From Atriophallophorus winterbourni (Eukaryota > Platyhelminthes > Trematoda > Plagiorchiida > Microphallidae), in the NCBI GenBank assembly GCA_013407085.1, contig JACCGJ010014003.1, positions 1 to 64,000 of the forward strand: a DNA stretch of 64,000 bases. Reading direction: 5' to 3'. How positions within the stretch are numbered: the stretch's first letter is position 1; each line of letters begins with the position of its first letter. Of this stretch, positions 9,901 to 24,600 are shown one piece after another. The notes beneath the pieces are model-generated. The model was not told the DNA's origin. It ran no database searches and saw only the letters and a program-made list of their open reading frames with translations. Both the position numbers and the translations under genes were made by a program.

Positions 9901-12900
9901 GCCCAGTTCAACCTTTTCGTAACGTGTTATTCCTACCCACCATTGATGGTGGGTATTTATGTAAAGGTACTTAAACGTTAAGTAAAAAAAACTCGTTAAA
10001 TGTCTCCTGTGATCGAAACACAAAGCCGATCGTTCAAGTGGGTGGGAGTCTTTCGCTATGTTACGACATGCTTTGCCGTGCTTTTCGTAGCGGTTGTTGC
10101 GCGATATTAATTATAGACCGATTTGGACGCTGTTTGGCGATTCCTGTGATTTCGATCGCATGTTGATTTCGGTTTAGCTTTGGCAAGCGTGGAAGCTGTT
10201 TCCTGTTGATCTAGTGATAGTTCTGCATTTCGTGTCATTAAACTTTCTGTCCTACAGAGGGTCGCTTAAGTAGTCCTTTTGTGTTCACAAGGTTTTGTGT
10301 AAGGTTTGTCAGTTACTTGTGCGATGTTTCGTTGATAATCCATAACGCTTGCTATACCACGATTGGTGCATTATATTTTGATCATTTGTGAAAACTCACT
10401 AGTGACCAGAAAACCGGTCGTTTTGGGTGCAAATATTGATATTTTTCAGGATTTGTATTTCATAAAACGTATTGTTGTAAGTTATGTTCAGTCGAGTGCC
10501 CGAACAAAATATACATTTAAGAGTTGCACAAATTTCATCAATTCCATGTGTTACTCAGTCTTAAATAAATCTCAATTACCCATTAAAAGATCACGTTGAT
10601 AATCCAACGGTGGTTGACCTAAAATTCCCATTGATTGTGAGAGTTGAGTCCTCCTTGTAGCTGGACACAAATGACCTAAATGGGAATTTTATCTTCAAGC
10701 ATATCAAATTATATGTTACCTGCTTCAATACATTGCCTATACGTCCTGCAAACAATAAATACTCAAATATATAACTTCTATCAGTCACGAGCAAAGTATT
10801 CTGCCGCATCATTCTCCGACGTGTCTCCAATGCAGTTGAATCCATTTTACGACAAGAGCAAGCCGGGTTCAGGAAAGGAAAATCTTGCGTTGACCAAATC
10901 TTTGTCCTCCGTCAGATCCGGGAGCAGACACATGAATGGAATGCAGAGCTAATTGTGGCCTACATTGACTTCCAGAAGGCTTTCGATAGCGTTCACCGAC
11001 CAGTGTTATGGAAAATCCTCCGCCATTATGGTATACCATCAAAGATAGTAAATCTCATAAAAACCTTTTATGAGAAGTTTGAATGCCAAGTCGCTCACAA
11101 TGGAATGCTCACTGAGAAGTTTGAGGTTCGTACGGGAGCGAGGCAAGGATGTATCCTCTCACCGATACTCTTCTCCCTAACAATAGACTGGATTATGAGA
11201 CAGGTGACCGATGGCAGGGCAGCAGGCATTCCATGGACCCCAGCGGGACCGCTAGAAAACCTGGACTATGCGGATGATGTTGCCCTCTTGGCGTGCAAGA
11301 TCAGTGACATCCAGAGCAAGAGCGATCGACTATCCGAAATTGGCAAGACGGTGGGTCTAGAAATTAACGCTGGCAAATCGGAGGTAATGCGGAAGAATGT
11401 TCCGGAGCAACCACCATTGTTCGTGGACGGTCAACCGCTCAGTGAGGTTACAGATACAGTCTACCTTGGGAGCAAACTGACTGTAAATGGTGACTGTGAA
11501 GATGAGGTCAGGAGAAGGATCGGGAAGGCGAACCAAGCATTCTGCATGCTGAATTCCATTTGGAAATCCTCCACTCTCAGCATTAACACGAAGATCAGAC
11601 TCTTCAAGAGCAACGTTCTGAGTGTGTTGCTGTATGCATCGGAATGCTGGAAGACGACCGCTGCCATTGAGCGCAGAATGAACGTGTTTCAAACTAAGTG
11701 CTTGAGAAGGATTCTTCGAATTTTTTGGCCACACCATTTCGAATGAAGAGCTCCTGAGAAAAACTGGTCTGGGGGTGGTATCTACCGTAGTCAAAAGACG
11801 ACGGTGGAGATGGTTCGGTCATGTCTGCAGGATGGATCCCAGTTCGCATACGAAGGTAGCCATGCACTGGCATCCGCAAGGTAAACGAAAAAGGGGACGG
11901 CCCAAGGAAACTTGGCGCAGAACGTTGGAACGCGAACTACATGCACAAGGATTCACGATGCAGACGGCAACGGAAGCAGCGGCAGACCGGAACCACTGGC
12001 GTGAAGTTGTTTTCGCCTCATGTGCCACCCGGCACGGAGAGGATTGAGTGAGTGATATAACTTTAAGGGAATGCATTAGCAACGTCTGTTCATGCGAACG
12101 GTGATTTCAGTGACAAATGGGAGGTATCGATTACACGGAAAACCCCTTCCAGAAATTCCGCACATTTTAAGCCCTGCGAACAGGTTGATCAAACGCTTTT
12201 CAACTAATGGCTGTCATAAGTGGAATCACTTCGATTTAGAAACTTTGTCCTACGATCTGGTGTGTTTAAAATTTTCGTTCGAAAACCTAGTAGTACACGC
12301 GCTCAGTCACATCCCTGACCTTGTAATTCACATGAATCTTTACCCTGTACAAATAATTTGATGTTTTCGGATGACTGTTGCCTCTGGTTGGCTATCCAAA
12401 GCTGTCGATCACGCTAGATTAGGTGCTTTTACTTCTAACCCCATGTTTAACCCTCATTTTCGGTTTATTGACTCACACCATTCACTTTGTTTTTCCGCAA
12501 GATTTACAAAATATACCACCATCAGCTAGTGATCTTGTTCTTGCGCTCTCGTAGTTGAGCTCTGTGTAAACAAGCGAATTTCCAGTCGGTTCGTGAGCAC
12601 GACCCCCGAATTACAGTCTTTTCGGGGTATCTTATGCGCGAGAAATGATGATCCGTCAACTCGCGGCTACTCTTAATCCGTGTGTAAACTAAAACTTCGC
12701 GTCTCCCTAACTGTGCCAAACAATGTGCAACGGAAAATGTTCGTTTTCGGGTACTAATGCAGTTGATATCTTCAACCTTTTATAAATCTACCGTTCAGCA
12801 TCAGGCCGCAATTTTCTCGCATGTATAATGTTCCATTGCCAACCAATGTTTCACTTACAAACCACTGTTATATTGGATTCACCTCACGAACCATGGCTCT

Positions 12901-15900
12901 AAGTATGCTCACAGGGTAATTCCAATACAAGCATTGAAGCGTCTAAAATGACCTATTTTTGCGATGCTTGAGATGTGAACACAACCAAAAGCCGGACCAA
13001 TAGATGTTTTCCTTAGTTTGTAGCTGTTTATAACCTCAGTCTCCAACTGAAATTTCGAATATTTTCGAACAAAGCCTTTCGTTTTCTCAAACCTTTGTCC
13101 CAATACCCCTCCTCTCAATGAGTACAAACAACCTGGATCTAGTGTTGGGGTATGTTCTAACAACGGGAGCAAGCATGTTTAGTATATACGACGTTTTGCG
13201 CTTTAGCTGATCTTGTATTTCATTGACACAACCCTCCGTACTATTTGACCGCCTTTCGTGTGGTTACCGCGAACGTACTCCACCTCCCATGCATTTTCTT
13301 TCATTTCTCATTGCATTTATTCATTGGTGATTGATGTCAATGTGACAGTCACGTCGATGGCGATGATGACTAAGACAAATACTGCCGTCGTAGTTACCAA
13401 TCATGTAACCTACACACTTGCGAATCGCTAGCATGTGGTGAGTTAGCTCGCATGGCTTGTGCTGATCGGGTGTGACAGGCATCTATGTCAGGCTTCGCGA
13501 ATGAATGTATAAAATCACACATCTTGAATCGGATAAAACTGACAAGTTGCTAGTGACTGAGATGTTTGCGGGGTGTGTGTGCTCATCTCAAAACAGCGAA
13601 TGGATGGAAATTAATGTCAAGCCTTCCGGCATCGATGTTTATTATTGTGCCCACACTAATCGGGGATGATAAAGTTCAGTAAAATTGTTTTAGATCTTGT
13701 CCAAAAGGTATACGATCACTATACGTTCAGAGAATGAAAGAGATAAAGGCCCATTCGAAAGCCTTTAATCTTCTAGAACAGGAGTACAGTAGCTGTAATA
13801 GAAAAGGGCAATCATGAGATATGTATACGAAGAAAAGATGAGTAAATGAATCACCACATTATTCCCGGCAGCAAAATGAAATCGTAGCCGCATTATTGTG
13901 AACACTATGCCTATTGATTTCGAATGGAATATGGAGGAAGTCGTTCCTGACTCTCTTTCAAAATTTCGTAAGTTGAACGACTTTTCACGTTTGATTAATC
14001 TTCATTAGGAATAGTTGAAGCGTCATCCTCAACAGTCTATGTCTGTGCGACACTTTGCCTGGATCAGGTTTGTGCTTTCCTACATACATACATCCTCAAC
14101 CATATCGTCATTCTGAGAAACGGAGTCAAACTGGGTTTTAATTGCTTGTTCATCACCACAAGGCGCCAAATGTTGCAAGGAGACAGTTTGTTCTTTGCCA
14201 TCGCGAAGATAAGGAAAGTGTTGTTCTCGAACCACCAAAAGATATTTTTACGTCACTATGTTGCATCAAGAAATCATGCCCGAGATTGACGTCAGAACAT
14301 AACTGAGACAGTATTGAAAGCTTAACATGCTTGTTTCATCACAATATTCGTCTGCAGTAACTGCTTTGAATGAACAGTCTTTGGCGACATGTTTTTTTAT
14401 TTTTGAGATATTGGTCCAGTGATTCACCAACTCCCTGTGTAACACGTACACTGCAGCTGGCTCGTATACACGATATTTTTAGGTTTTATACACAGCGAAT
14501 TGAGAACACCAATAGCTGATTCATATGACGCACAGTCGATCACAAAGTCGAAAATATCCGTGATGATAAGCTTAGCGAGTATAGGGAATTTTTCGTTGTC
14601 ATCGACACCGAGAGATGTCACGTAGTTCGTTAACGTAAACAACCAATGCCTCCATTGTTTACCGGCATTCGAAGAAGTTGGATCCACGTCGAAACGTTCA
14701 GGGCCTAGTGCTTTCTCCATAGAAGATTAAATTGTAGTGTGATATAGACGCAAACGTTCAGAGACAAAGGCCCGTTCGACTTCATTATTTTATAAGTTAG
14801 GATTGGATCCAATCGAACACGTCTGCGACGCAGTGTATCCAAATTAATTTGCACCGTTGATCCTCATATAGTAGGTTGCGAAGTCAGCCAACCATTTTAG
14901 TTTCTCTCGAGCAGCTTGATCTCCTTTTGTAGCCATGGTGCCCAAGCTTGCACTGAGTAATCGATCACCGGGTTAATATACGTATTTATGAGCATGAGGA
15001 ATGTTTCACGGGAAAATGTCCGGGAAATATGCCGAAGCATACCTAGCATGCGGCTAGCTCGGTTGTACACTGCTACGCATTGTATGCTATTCTTTATACT
15101 TCCGCTAATCCATACGCCGAGGTCCTTTTCTTTTGTTGTCCATTCCAGTTGTTGCAATCCAAGGTTGTAGGAAATGGGAAATTTTTACTTATTTGCAATA
15201 TTTTGCACTTTCTGAAGTTTTATGGAAGCTTGTTTCGCTCTGACCAGATGTTCAATATATCCGAATCGCTTTGTAAGCGCAAACAGTCCACGCTTGACGT
15301 GATTCGTATCCAAAGTTAGCATCATCCACAAGGAGAACCATTTTGGATGTGACAAGTTTCGGAAGGTCGTTGATGTAGAACGAAAAGAGAACCGAACAAA
15401 GTACCGCTAGTGACTTCGAGGTCCCTAGGCATCACACCATCGATACATACCGTTACCTTGCTATCAAGAAGGTAGCTTCTCAGCCAGGTAAGAAGGCACC
15501 CATTAATACCAACATCCTGCATCTTGCTCAGGAGTATAAAAGGGTCCACACGATCAAACGCCTTTGATATGTCCAAGTAACACGCTTACACGCAACCATC
15601 ATCACCCACTGCCTCTGTCCGGTCGTCCATTATCTCTTGTAGGTTAGTCAAACAAGAACGAGACTTCGGAAATCCATCTTGCTCTTTGGGCAACAAGTTT
15701 TGGGTTTCGAGATGACTCACAAATCTTTCGCACACAATTTGGTTCACGACTTTTTGAGATCACTAGAAGGGGTGTAATCAGGCGGTAATATGCGTGGTCA
15801 CAACGAGTTCCACCTTTGTAGATGATTCCTCTCTTCCAGTCAGTCGGTACAACACCCTCCTCAAGGAGTGATTAAATAAATCGTAAAGTGGTTTGCACAA

Positions 15901-18900
15901 TTGACTGCCGCATAACTTAGGATTGCAGGGTGATTCCGTCAGCTCCAGGGATTGTTTATATCAACCTGCGTAGGTGGTGATTAAGATTGCCGCACATTTT
16001 TATCGCTTACATTCTGGAATTGGACTTGGCATGCTCTGCCAGAAAATTATCCCCCAAACAGATTATATCATTGACCAAAAGCCTGCTTGAGAAGCACGAC
16101 TATTTTTCAACTCTATTGTCGACCAACTATACTGTCATTTCAATAGCAAACTTTCCATCTGTTTCACATTTCCACCATTGTTGTGTTCATCGCGGTCCTG
16201 GCACCCTCAACTGTAACTAACACACCTCGTAATTTTTTGTGGTCGATTTTGATATCCGAAAATCTTGACGTGCATGTTCGCCCTTTTGTTGTTCTCTTCA
16301 CTTGTCAGCGGTGAATCATTCTCCACATCAACCGCATTCCCACCCACCGTTCATTCAATCGCTTTGTTTCTAGCCGTTTTTACAAGTGTGTTCACCATTG
16401 CGCACATGATGTTTGCGAATGGGTATGCATGGATCTGAGAGGCTGCTAAATGTCAGTCCATTTTTCTCGCTACTTTCGGCTGGCCGTCGCGATCTGCATC
16501 AGCCAGCCCGAGAACGTCCCACGTCACTTCACTACAAGTCGACATGCATCAATCATCACAGGCTTTCGGTAGGAAAATGCGTGAACACTCATGTTTTCGC
16601 CATAGACATAATCGGGGGTCGGTGGCAAGTACTACATACTCAACTAGCATGCACCCTTGAAACAGTGACAACGTAAATAGATGGATAAGCAACTTTTCAT
16701 CACATGTGTCCCTGCTCGTTCGTTTCGGGACTTTCAAAACAGTGGGATCAGTTGTGGCTGAGTAGAACTTCTACGCCGCTCTGAACAAACTCATTCGTTC
16801 TTCACTTAATTCCAAGCGACCTTAATGGAGTCTCGAACGCGTGTATATAATAAACAACTGTTTGACTACCACCAGGTGATTAACAAAATCCCCTCACCGC
16901 CATTCTTTGTTCCGTTGACCTTATATAATCGATGTCGAGTGTGAATGTGTGTCGTAAACACGCGATTATTTCATACTTCACAACGTTTCACGTGACTATA
17001 GAGTTTGATTCAAGGGTAACAAGCTCGCTTTGTTCACTGCGCCCTGTGTTCTACCTTCAGCAGCCGAAGTCAGTATCTGCTCTTCTCCTTAGAATAAAAG
17101 CACGTATATGTAGTGTTGTACTCACATCCCCTCTTACATATCTCAACTGGTTTTCATCTGGTAGAGTGCTTGACACATGCTATTTTTGTAATAAAAAATT
17201 AGTAACCACGTCACATATAAGTATGTCTGTGCCGGTTCAAGAATCAAGCTTTTGCGGTGAAAAAAGTAATCGCTTTACATGTTCCATTGGATGACAACCA
17301 TAAAAAAAATACAGAAGATGCAATCAAAATTCTACTGCGGTGTTTGGTTTGTGTGGGTTCATATGGGGTCAATACGCAGGGCCGATAGTGGAGTGCTCTT
17401 TGATATAATCATCCAGTTTCAATTTGAAATCACGGATCGTAGGAGTGTTCACAATATCCTGTGATAGTGCAAATCCTCACGGGGAAGAAATGACGTCTGC
17501 AATCGAGTCTTGATTACGGTATAACGAGACAACTTGAATGACTCCGTGTATTCTTAGGGTAACTCACTTTTATCAAATGGCGGAGGGTGATTTTCCATCC
17601 GCAGTATCTTGTATGTTAGATCATGTCGCTCCTTATTCTGCTTTGTGCAAAATCGGTCAATCCCTACATGGCCTTTCGCTCTTGGTAAGGGATGTGTTGC
17701 ATCCCATCAACTAGCTTCATCGCTCGGTGGTAAATTTTATCTAGCAATTTTATGTCTCTACGCAGCCATGGTGCCCAAACTGGGATCATGCATTCTATCG
17801 TTTGATGTATCTAAGTATATATAATGCGGGGGAGCGTTTTGGGAGAGCACCGCCCAAATATTCTCCTCTACATTCCCAAGATACCGCTTGCCCTGTTGAA
17901 GACTTTCTGGCAATGACTACTCGGTTTCACATTATTAGTAATCCAGATCCCGAGATCCTTCTCAGCACTGGTCCAAGTCAAGTTTTTATGATAAAGATTA
18001 TATGTATGCTCGTATTGCCGGCCAAGTTGTAATATTTTACAATTAAGTATGTTGAAAAGCATTTGATTTAGATAAGACCAGTGATGGAGGGCATCCAGGT
18101 CCTCTTGCAGCATCAAACAATCTTCAATTGATCGGATTTGCTTCCATATTTTTATGTCATTAGCAAAACGAACCATCTTGCATCGTACTTCTTGCGCAAT
18201 ATCATTTATGTATAACAAGAAGGGGATAGGTCCGTGCACTGAACCTTAAGGGAAGCCGCTGCTGACATTGATGGTTTTTGATAGAACGCCGTCAATGCGG
18301 ACTCGCACATGCCGATCGGAGAGATACTCCGTTATCCACGATAATAAGTTTCCTGTTATTCCATATTGCACCTTTTTCAGAAGCAAGCTGTACTTGACCT
18401 TAATGAATACCTTTGATACATCAATATAGCAGTCATGAACGGAGTATCGTAGGTCAAGAGACGTTGTCCAATCGTCCAGAGTGCTAAGTAGATTTGACAG
18501 ACAAGATCTGTTTCAGTGAAACTGATGTTGCGCTATTGATAAAAGTCCTTTAGTTTCAAGGTGGCCCACGATGCACTCAGAATGTGCTCCATTATTTTCG
18601 AGATGCATGGGAGTAGCGTCCGTCGAAACGACGGCCACCCTTTTAAATTGATGTTACCACACCAGCTTTCCATGCGTACGCAACCGTCGCGAAGACTTCC
18701 GATGAAAAACCTCCGGTAGACTGCATGAAAGCTGTCTGTAACATGCACGAAAAATAGTTGGGGTAACGTTGTCCCCACCCAGGGATTTCTTCGCCGTAGG
18801 TGTCGTTCCACAACGAGTTGGCCCATTATTGGTTCAGTTAGAGTTTCTAATGAGTTAGATAAACCATGATGCAATAATTTCTGTTTCGGGAAGAACACTT

Positions 18901-21617
18901 GGGAAAACACTTGAAGTTGAGTGGCTAGTTAGACGAGTCATTTTGTCATTGATTACATATTCAATTTGCATTAGGTAGCAAAGTTGAGATCATCTCTCAA
19001 GGTCGTGTTTCTGTTTGCTATCAAACAGGCTTCCTTGGGACTCGCTATCGTTCGTACATATCACGCTTAGTGAGTATGAGGTGTTCTTATGGCGTATCGG
19101 AAAGCCACACTTTTTAGAATTTAAACCATATTGGGCTTGACTTTGTAAGTTGGGTGCAGCAGCTTTGATGTGCACTGCTGAGGTCGACTGTAACAGCAAT
19201 TCTCTGTAAGAATTTCCTACTTCCGTGCTCGTTTTAACTGATTCAAAAACGGGCTTAACCCTGACAATAAAGTTTGCAATGAATCGGTTATAGTACGTTT
19301 TTGGTAACGTTTCGCTTTTGAACACAGAAGCTTCGTCAGACCTAGGGTGTCGGTACGAACAGTGTTCAGGTTTAAATGGCATTCTCTTGACCAATCCTGA
19401 GTTCTCTAAGCTAGACAGGGGAGATCAAGATAATTGATCATACCCCCTAATCACTGTGTTCATCCCTAATTGTTTATTAATTGCACAGGCTTAACCCTGC
19501 TTTTTTCCTTTTTGTCACACCAATAACCTTAGTCTCAGCTTCCTTTAGTAGTGGTTCCTACATCGTTATATTGATAAGTTGGTCTACATCAGTGATCACA
19601 TGCGTACTCACATGATTTATCAACATTTCCTCCACACGTCGAAGGCTCAAGTCGAAACTGGTCATTCTATTTTTTATTTTGGATTCAAAAGTATCGGCAT
19701 CGTGTAAGGATTTAACTCAGCAACGAACACAAGCATAACAGGCGCCTGAAACCTTTTCATTATTTATTACTTCTATCGAATCAGGAGCTAAAGTACGGTC
19801 ACATTTGCGGCGGATCTTACCAACATACAGGAAACACGTTGACTTTAGGTGCCTTGGGACTCACCTGTTGTTCACACGCTTTGCACTTGACCTCGGGTAT
19901 GTATACATGTATGTATGAAAGCACAAGCCTGATCCAGGCAAAGTGCCGCACAGTCAGACTGCACGTGGGCTAAGATACTGTCAGGTTGCCCAGGCCTAGA
20001 CAGATATGAGGGGGTAAATAGAAATAGAAATGGCAGTGAGACTCCAGCGTGTACTCGCATGCAGCTCACTACCGTTGGCCAATCAATTTAGCACGATGTT
20101 AGCCGTACAGCACAGAAATGCTGCACGATTGCACATCCGTGCACCTCGGGACAATTCTGTGTGTTGAGATGCGTCCTCTGTGTCGGCGGGGCAATTGTTG
20201 CGTTCGACGGATCCAGGCCCTTGGCACAGAGGTCAAGTTGTCGTTGTCGGGTGAATAATCCTCGCTGTAACAGCTTGATCGATCGATTTTTTGTCTGTGT
20301 TGGATCTCGTTATGCGGTCACTCAAGTCTATTGTTCTGCTAAGTGATGGGCGTCTGGTCGACTGATCGATGTGGCTACTTTGCAACTCGTGATTTCGTGA
20401 TTTAGCAAATAATTCACTATAACTCGTTAACCACAAGTTAGAACACTGAATCAGGTTGAAAAGTTTATCTGATTTGTCAGCACATTTTGTGTCAACCTGT
20501 TCACTTTGAGCTTTCATTATTTTTTGATCGTTCGACCTTCCTTGACGAAATGCATATTGTTCGATTACTGCTGGCCATGTTATGCAGTTGTTCGGAAACA
20601 CGAATTCTAGTGGATTTTTTATGGTTGTTTTCAGCGCTTCCTGCTCTTGCGTTGTGCCATAGGATGGTGTTCTACATAATCGACTCTCAGCACGGATGTG
20701 CAATCGTGCAGTACTTCTGTGCTTTGCGGCCAACACCGTGCTGAATTGATTGACCACCGGTAGTGAGCTGCATGCTGAAACACGCTGGTGTCTCACTACC
20801 ATCTCTATTTTCTTTCGCATAACTGTCTAAGCCTGTTCAACTTGACAGCATCTAAGCCCACGTGCAGTCTCTGACTGTGTGGCACTTTCCCTGGTTCAGG
20901 CTAGTGCTTTTATGCCATACCATACTAGCTGAGCTGAAAAATACTGATGACTCATAATTTCCTAGGAGTTTGACTCAGTTTTGATTTTTCATTTGTGGTA
21001 TAGGATGAAAGCACAAGCCTGATCCAGGCAAAGTGCCGCACGGCCAGAGACTGCACGTGGGTTAAGATACTGTCAGGTTGCCCAAGCCTAGACAGATATG
21101 AGGAAGAAATGTTAGTGAGACTCCAGCGTGTTTCAGCATGCAGCTCACTGCCTCTGGCCAATCAATTTACCACCGTGTTGGCCGCACAGCACAAAGTACT
21201 GCACGATTGCACATCCGTACTTGTCATGTGCTTTATTACGGTAGAATCTTTTTATACCGTGACACTTCAAACTAATGACGATCGTGGAATTGGGATCAGT
21301 GAGTTCTGATCATATAATCCCGACGAAAAAACGATAGTCATTTATTATCAACATTAGTTTTTTTAAATAGAACAATTTACGGAAAATTTGAAAACCCGTG
21401 TTTTCTGCCCGAAATCCATACACCTTACACTCTCATACATTTTGCATAATGCACCTACTAGTCGTCACCTCATGAGGTGACCTAACACAACACAGATGGA
21501 CAAAAGTCCGTGTCTAAAAGTCCATAGATTCAAGATTTATGGTTGAAAAAACAATTAACTTTGCGCTAACCATAGAGTTGTACTATAGGTACATATATCT
21601 ATATATATATAATATAT

Positions 21618-21648
<31 letters not shown>

Positions 21649-24600
21649 TATTCAGAGTGAATGGGATGTAGGTGCAATCCTATTTGTGCCCTTGTATTAA
21701 ATCGAGTAAGTCCAGAGTGTTTTAGATGTTTGGACGAGACGTGTATTATACAAATGTTGTAACTACTAAACTACTTTTTTTAAATTTTCGGAATGCCTAC
21801 TGTATAATAAAATCAAATAAGTAAGACATTATGTAGCGACGATATCACATTAACCATCTGTGTAATGCTTGAATTGTGCAACTGTTTCAGTCAGACTCTT
21901 TGATGAGGAGGATACCTGTTAAACTTGGTACAACACCAAGTCTAAAGTCTACAACAGTAGTACTTTGTTGTGAAATGATAACAACCAGCCAATCCCCCTT
22001 GCACATAATTTCAAACAACATGTAATAAGAATCGCAAAATGTAAACTAGAATCCTTTTTTCTCATGTGAAACTTCTCATTAAACGCCGTTTGTTCGTTGT
22101 GACTGGGAACCAAAACGAAAAGTTGTTGCGTTCAGGGAACCAGACGAAAAGCAAACGCACTGTCATATTGGAATGCGTTTTTGTTTGCGCGTACATGGGC
22201 AATGTTCGAAATGATTTGATCCTTCTGGCCACCCAATGTGTTGAAAATGCAAAATGGCCGAAATTAGGATTTCCAATCGATCGTGCAACGGAAATTCCAG
22301 ATCACTCGGACCACTACGATACACGACAAGAAACGGCTTCACTAATTATAACTAAGTTTCTTGGGGTGCTCAGATAGCAATCACTATTACTTCCTACCTT
22401 CTGTAGCTTTCTATCATTTACTCATGGCAGGACAATACACAAATTCAGGTTTCGAGGATAGGCCGTTCTTTTTGAGGCGCGAGGTCCTATGTTTCAAACC
22501 CATCAAGGCCAGGATGCATAGCTAGAACGATTAGTACTATATGCCGACCACACTGTTGTGCCCAGTACGCCCCAGATGCTGGGTTACATTCTTTTCTAAC
22601 TTAACACCGGATGAAGATGAGCAGGATTGCATTACCATAGTCCAAAAGGTGAAGATAGAGCAATAAACAAAAGCTGAAGAATTGGGTAAAAGCTTCAATG
22701 TTGTCAAACAGAGTTAAACTTGAATACCACGCTTAATCAGCAAAGAAAAGTTCAAAACAACAGACAGATGCAGATCTAATACGATCGCAGTTGTTGGACA
22801 CAATACCCTCGCCCATCGTAGCATCTATTTGTAGCTTCTCTTGACTTTGTGTCAAGATATGAGTACCAAATCGAAGATACAGTGTTTTAGGATAATAATA
22901 TTCACAATTATGCGATAATGTACACCGTTTCAGAAAAGTAGTGAAGTAAGTAGCAGACTAAGCTTCCAGGACGATATCAATCTGAAGTACCGAGAATCAC
23001 GAAGTGAACGCGTTGATGAAATCCTAATAGTGAAAAACCACACTTTCCGACTGTTTTCTGTAATTTCTGAGACCATAAAGTTATCTCACAACAACAACCA
23101 CGAAATCACTGATAGAATTAGGGTTTCAATTCACCTCGCACAGCGGAACATTGTGTCGCGTCACAGCGTCGGGCGTTATAACACGATTAGCGCATTAGCA
23201 TAAATGTGATCGATTGAACCACTTTCGTTCGCAATAAGCTTTCATCTATTTCCATGTCTTTAGTGGACCGATTACAGTATAAACTAAGGTGATTGGGCTA
23301 AACTAGAAACCGACATAAGGGTGCAACTTTGCGTAGTTGCGGGAGGCTGTTTGTAAAAACCGCTACTGATACTCGACATCCTGTCAACAACAGATGCGCA
23401 CTGAAAACGATTGATCTTCCTCGCTATCTTCGATTTTCGTTACCTACACATGCAGTATCATTTGTAAGTTACCTGCTGGGAAGGATATTCGTGCAAAAGT
23501 TTTCGTGCGTGTACAAAGAGTGAAAATCAGCTGCTGAATTGCGGGTTATATTCCACTCGTAATCATACTCCACGGATGTGCAATCGTACGGTACTTCTGT
23601 GCTGTGCGCCTAACACCGTGCTAAATTGATTGGCCACGGGTAGTGAGCTGCATGCTGAAACGCGCTGGAGTCTTGCTACCATCTTTATTCTCTATTTCTC
23701 ATATCTGTCTAGGCCTGGGCAACCTGACAGTATTTTGACCCACGTGCAGTCTCTGACTGTGCGACACTTTGCCTCGATTAGGCTTGTGCTTTCAAGCCAT
23801 ACCATATACTCCAAACGAACTAGCTAAGTACAAGCCAACGGTAATTTGATGTACTGGCATGACTTGGGTTGCAAGAAGCGTGTGGACTTTAAACCCGAAA
23901 CCATCGGTTATTCTGGAAAATTAAACAGGCTGCTTCGCTTCACGTGTCAGCAAATTGCTTGATGGCGGACATCAATAAAACGTCTCTTTTATTTCACTAA
24001 ACTACGTACGAAATCTATTATCACCACATGTTGTGTGGCACACATTACAAGACCGGTTTCCCGTTGCTCGGACTCACCTTCATCAAGTTTATCTCAAATA
24101 TGTTTTTACTTGGTTTCCCATAAAGTCGGAATGAGTGTCGAAATTCGGGTTGCGAACACACATGCCTGATACGCGGTGAGAACAACGAAACCGGTCGTGT
24201 GCTTTCCTCCTGCCTTTCGTACTTCATTTATGAATCATTTATTAATGTTGACTGTAGCGAAAAATGTGTTCAGCTTTTGAGAACACAGAACGCTTGTTGT
24301 GGTAATTTCGCTTCGAATAACTGAAACCAATTGAAGGCGATTTCTGTCTTGATCGTAGTAGTGACTTGTTCAATGACTGTGGCTCTTTTTACGGCTGGTG
24401 TAACCGCATTGCCTCGCAGCATGATCGTTGAAAGAAAAGCCAATTCGACCTATTCAAGTGTATACCATAAACATTGTCACACCACAAACACCGGCCTTCG
24501 CTTTTTCTTATTTAACAACATGTATTACATTGATCTTCATGCAGAAAAACTTCTTCAGTTAACTAGATGATTCAAAATTTGGGAATATTTTCGCTTCGTG

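Noticed and set aside
10402..10430. GAAAACCGGTCGTTTTGGG resembling the hammerhead 3' half
   Set aside because: No CTGATGA core nearby, and an extra A interrupts GAAAC; probably chance.
12092..12361. 89-codon + ORF after the RTE-like LINE
   Set aside because: Vaguely resembles a LINE C-terminal tail ([10 protein letters not shown]) but too weak to call.
20233..20820. 195-codon minus ORF
   Set aside because: Its first part is translated SINE-like repeat; the rest has no domain, no splice-supported boundaries and sits in a large intron.
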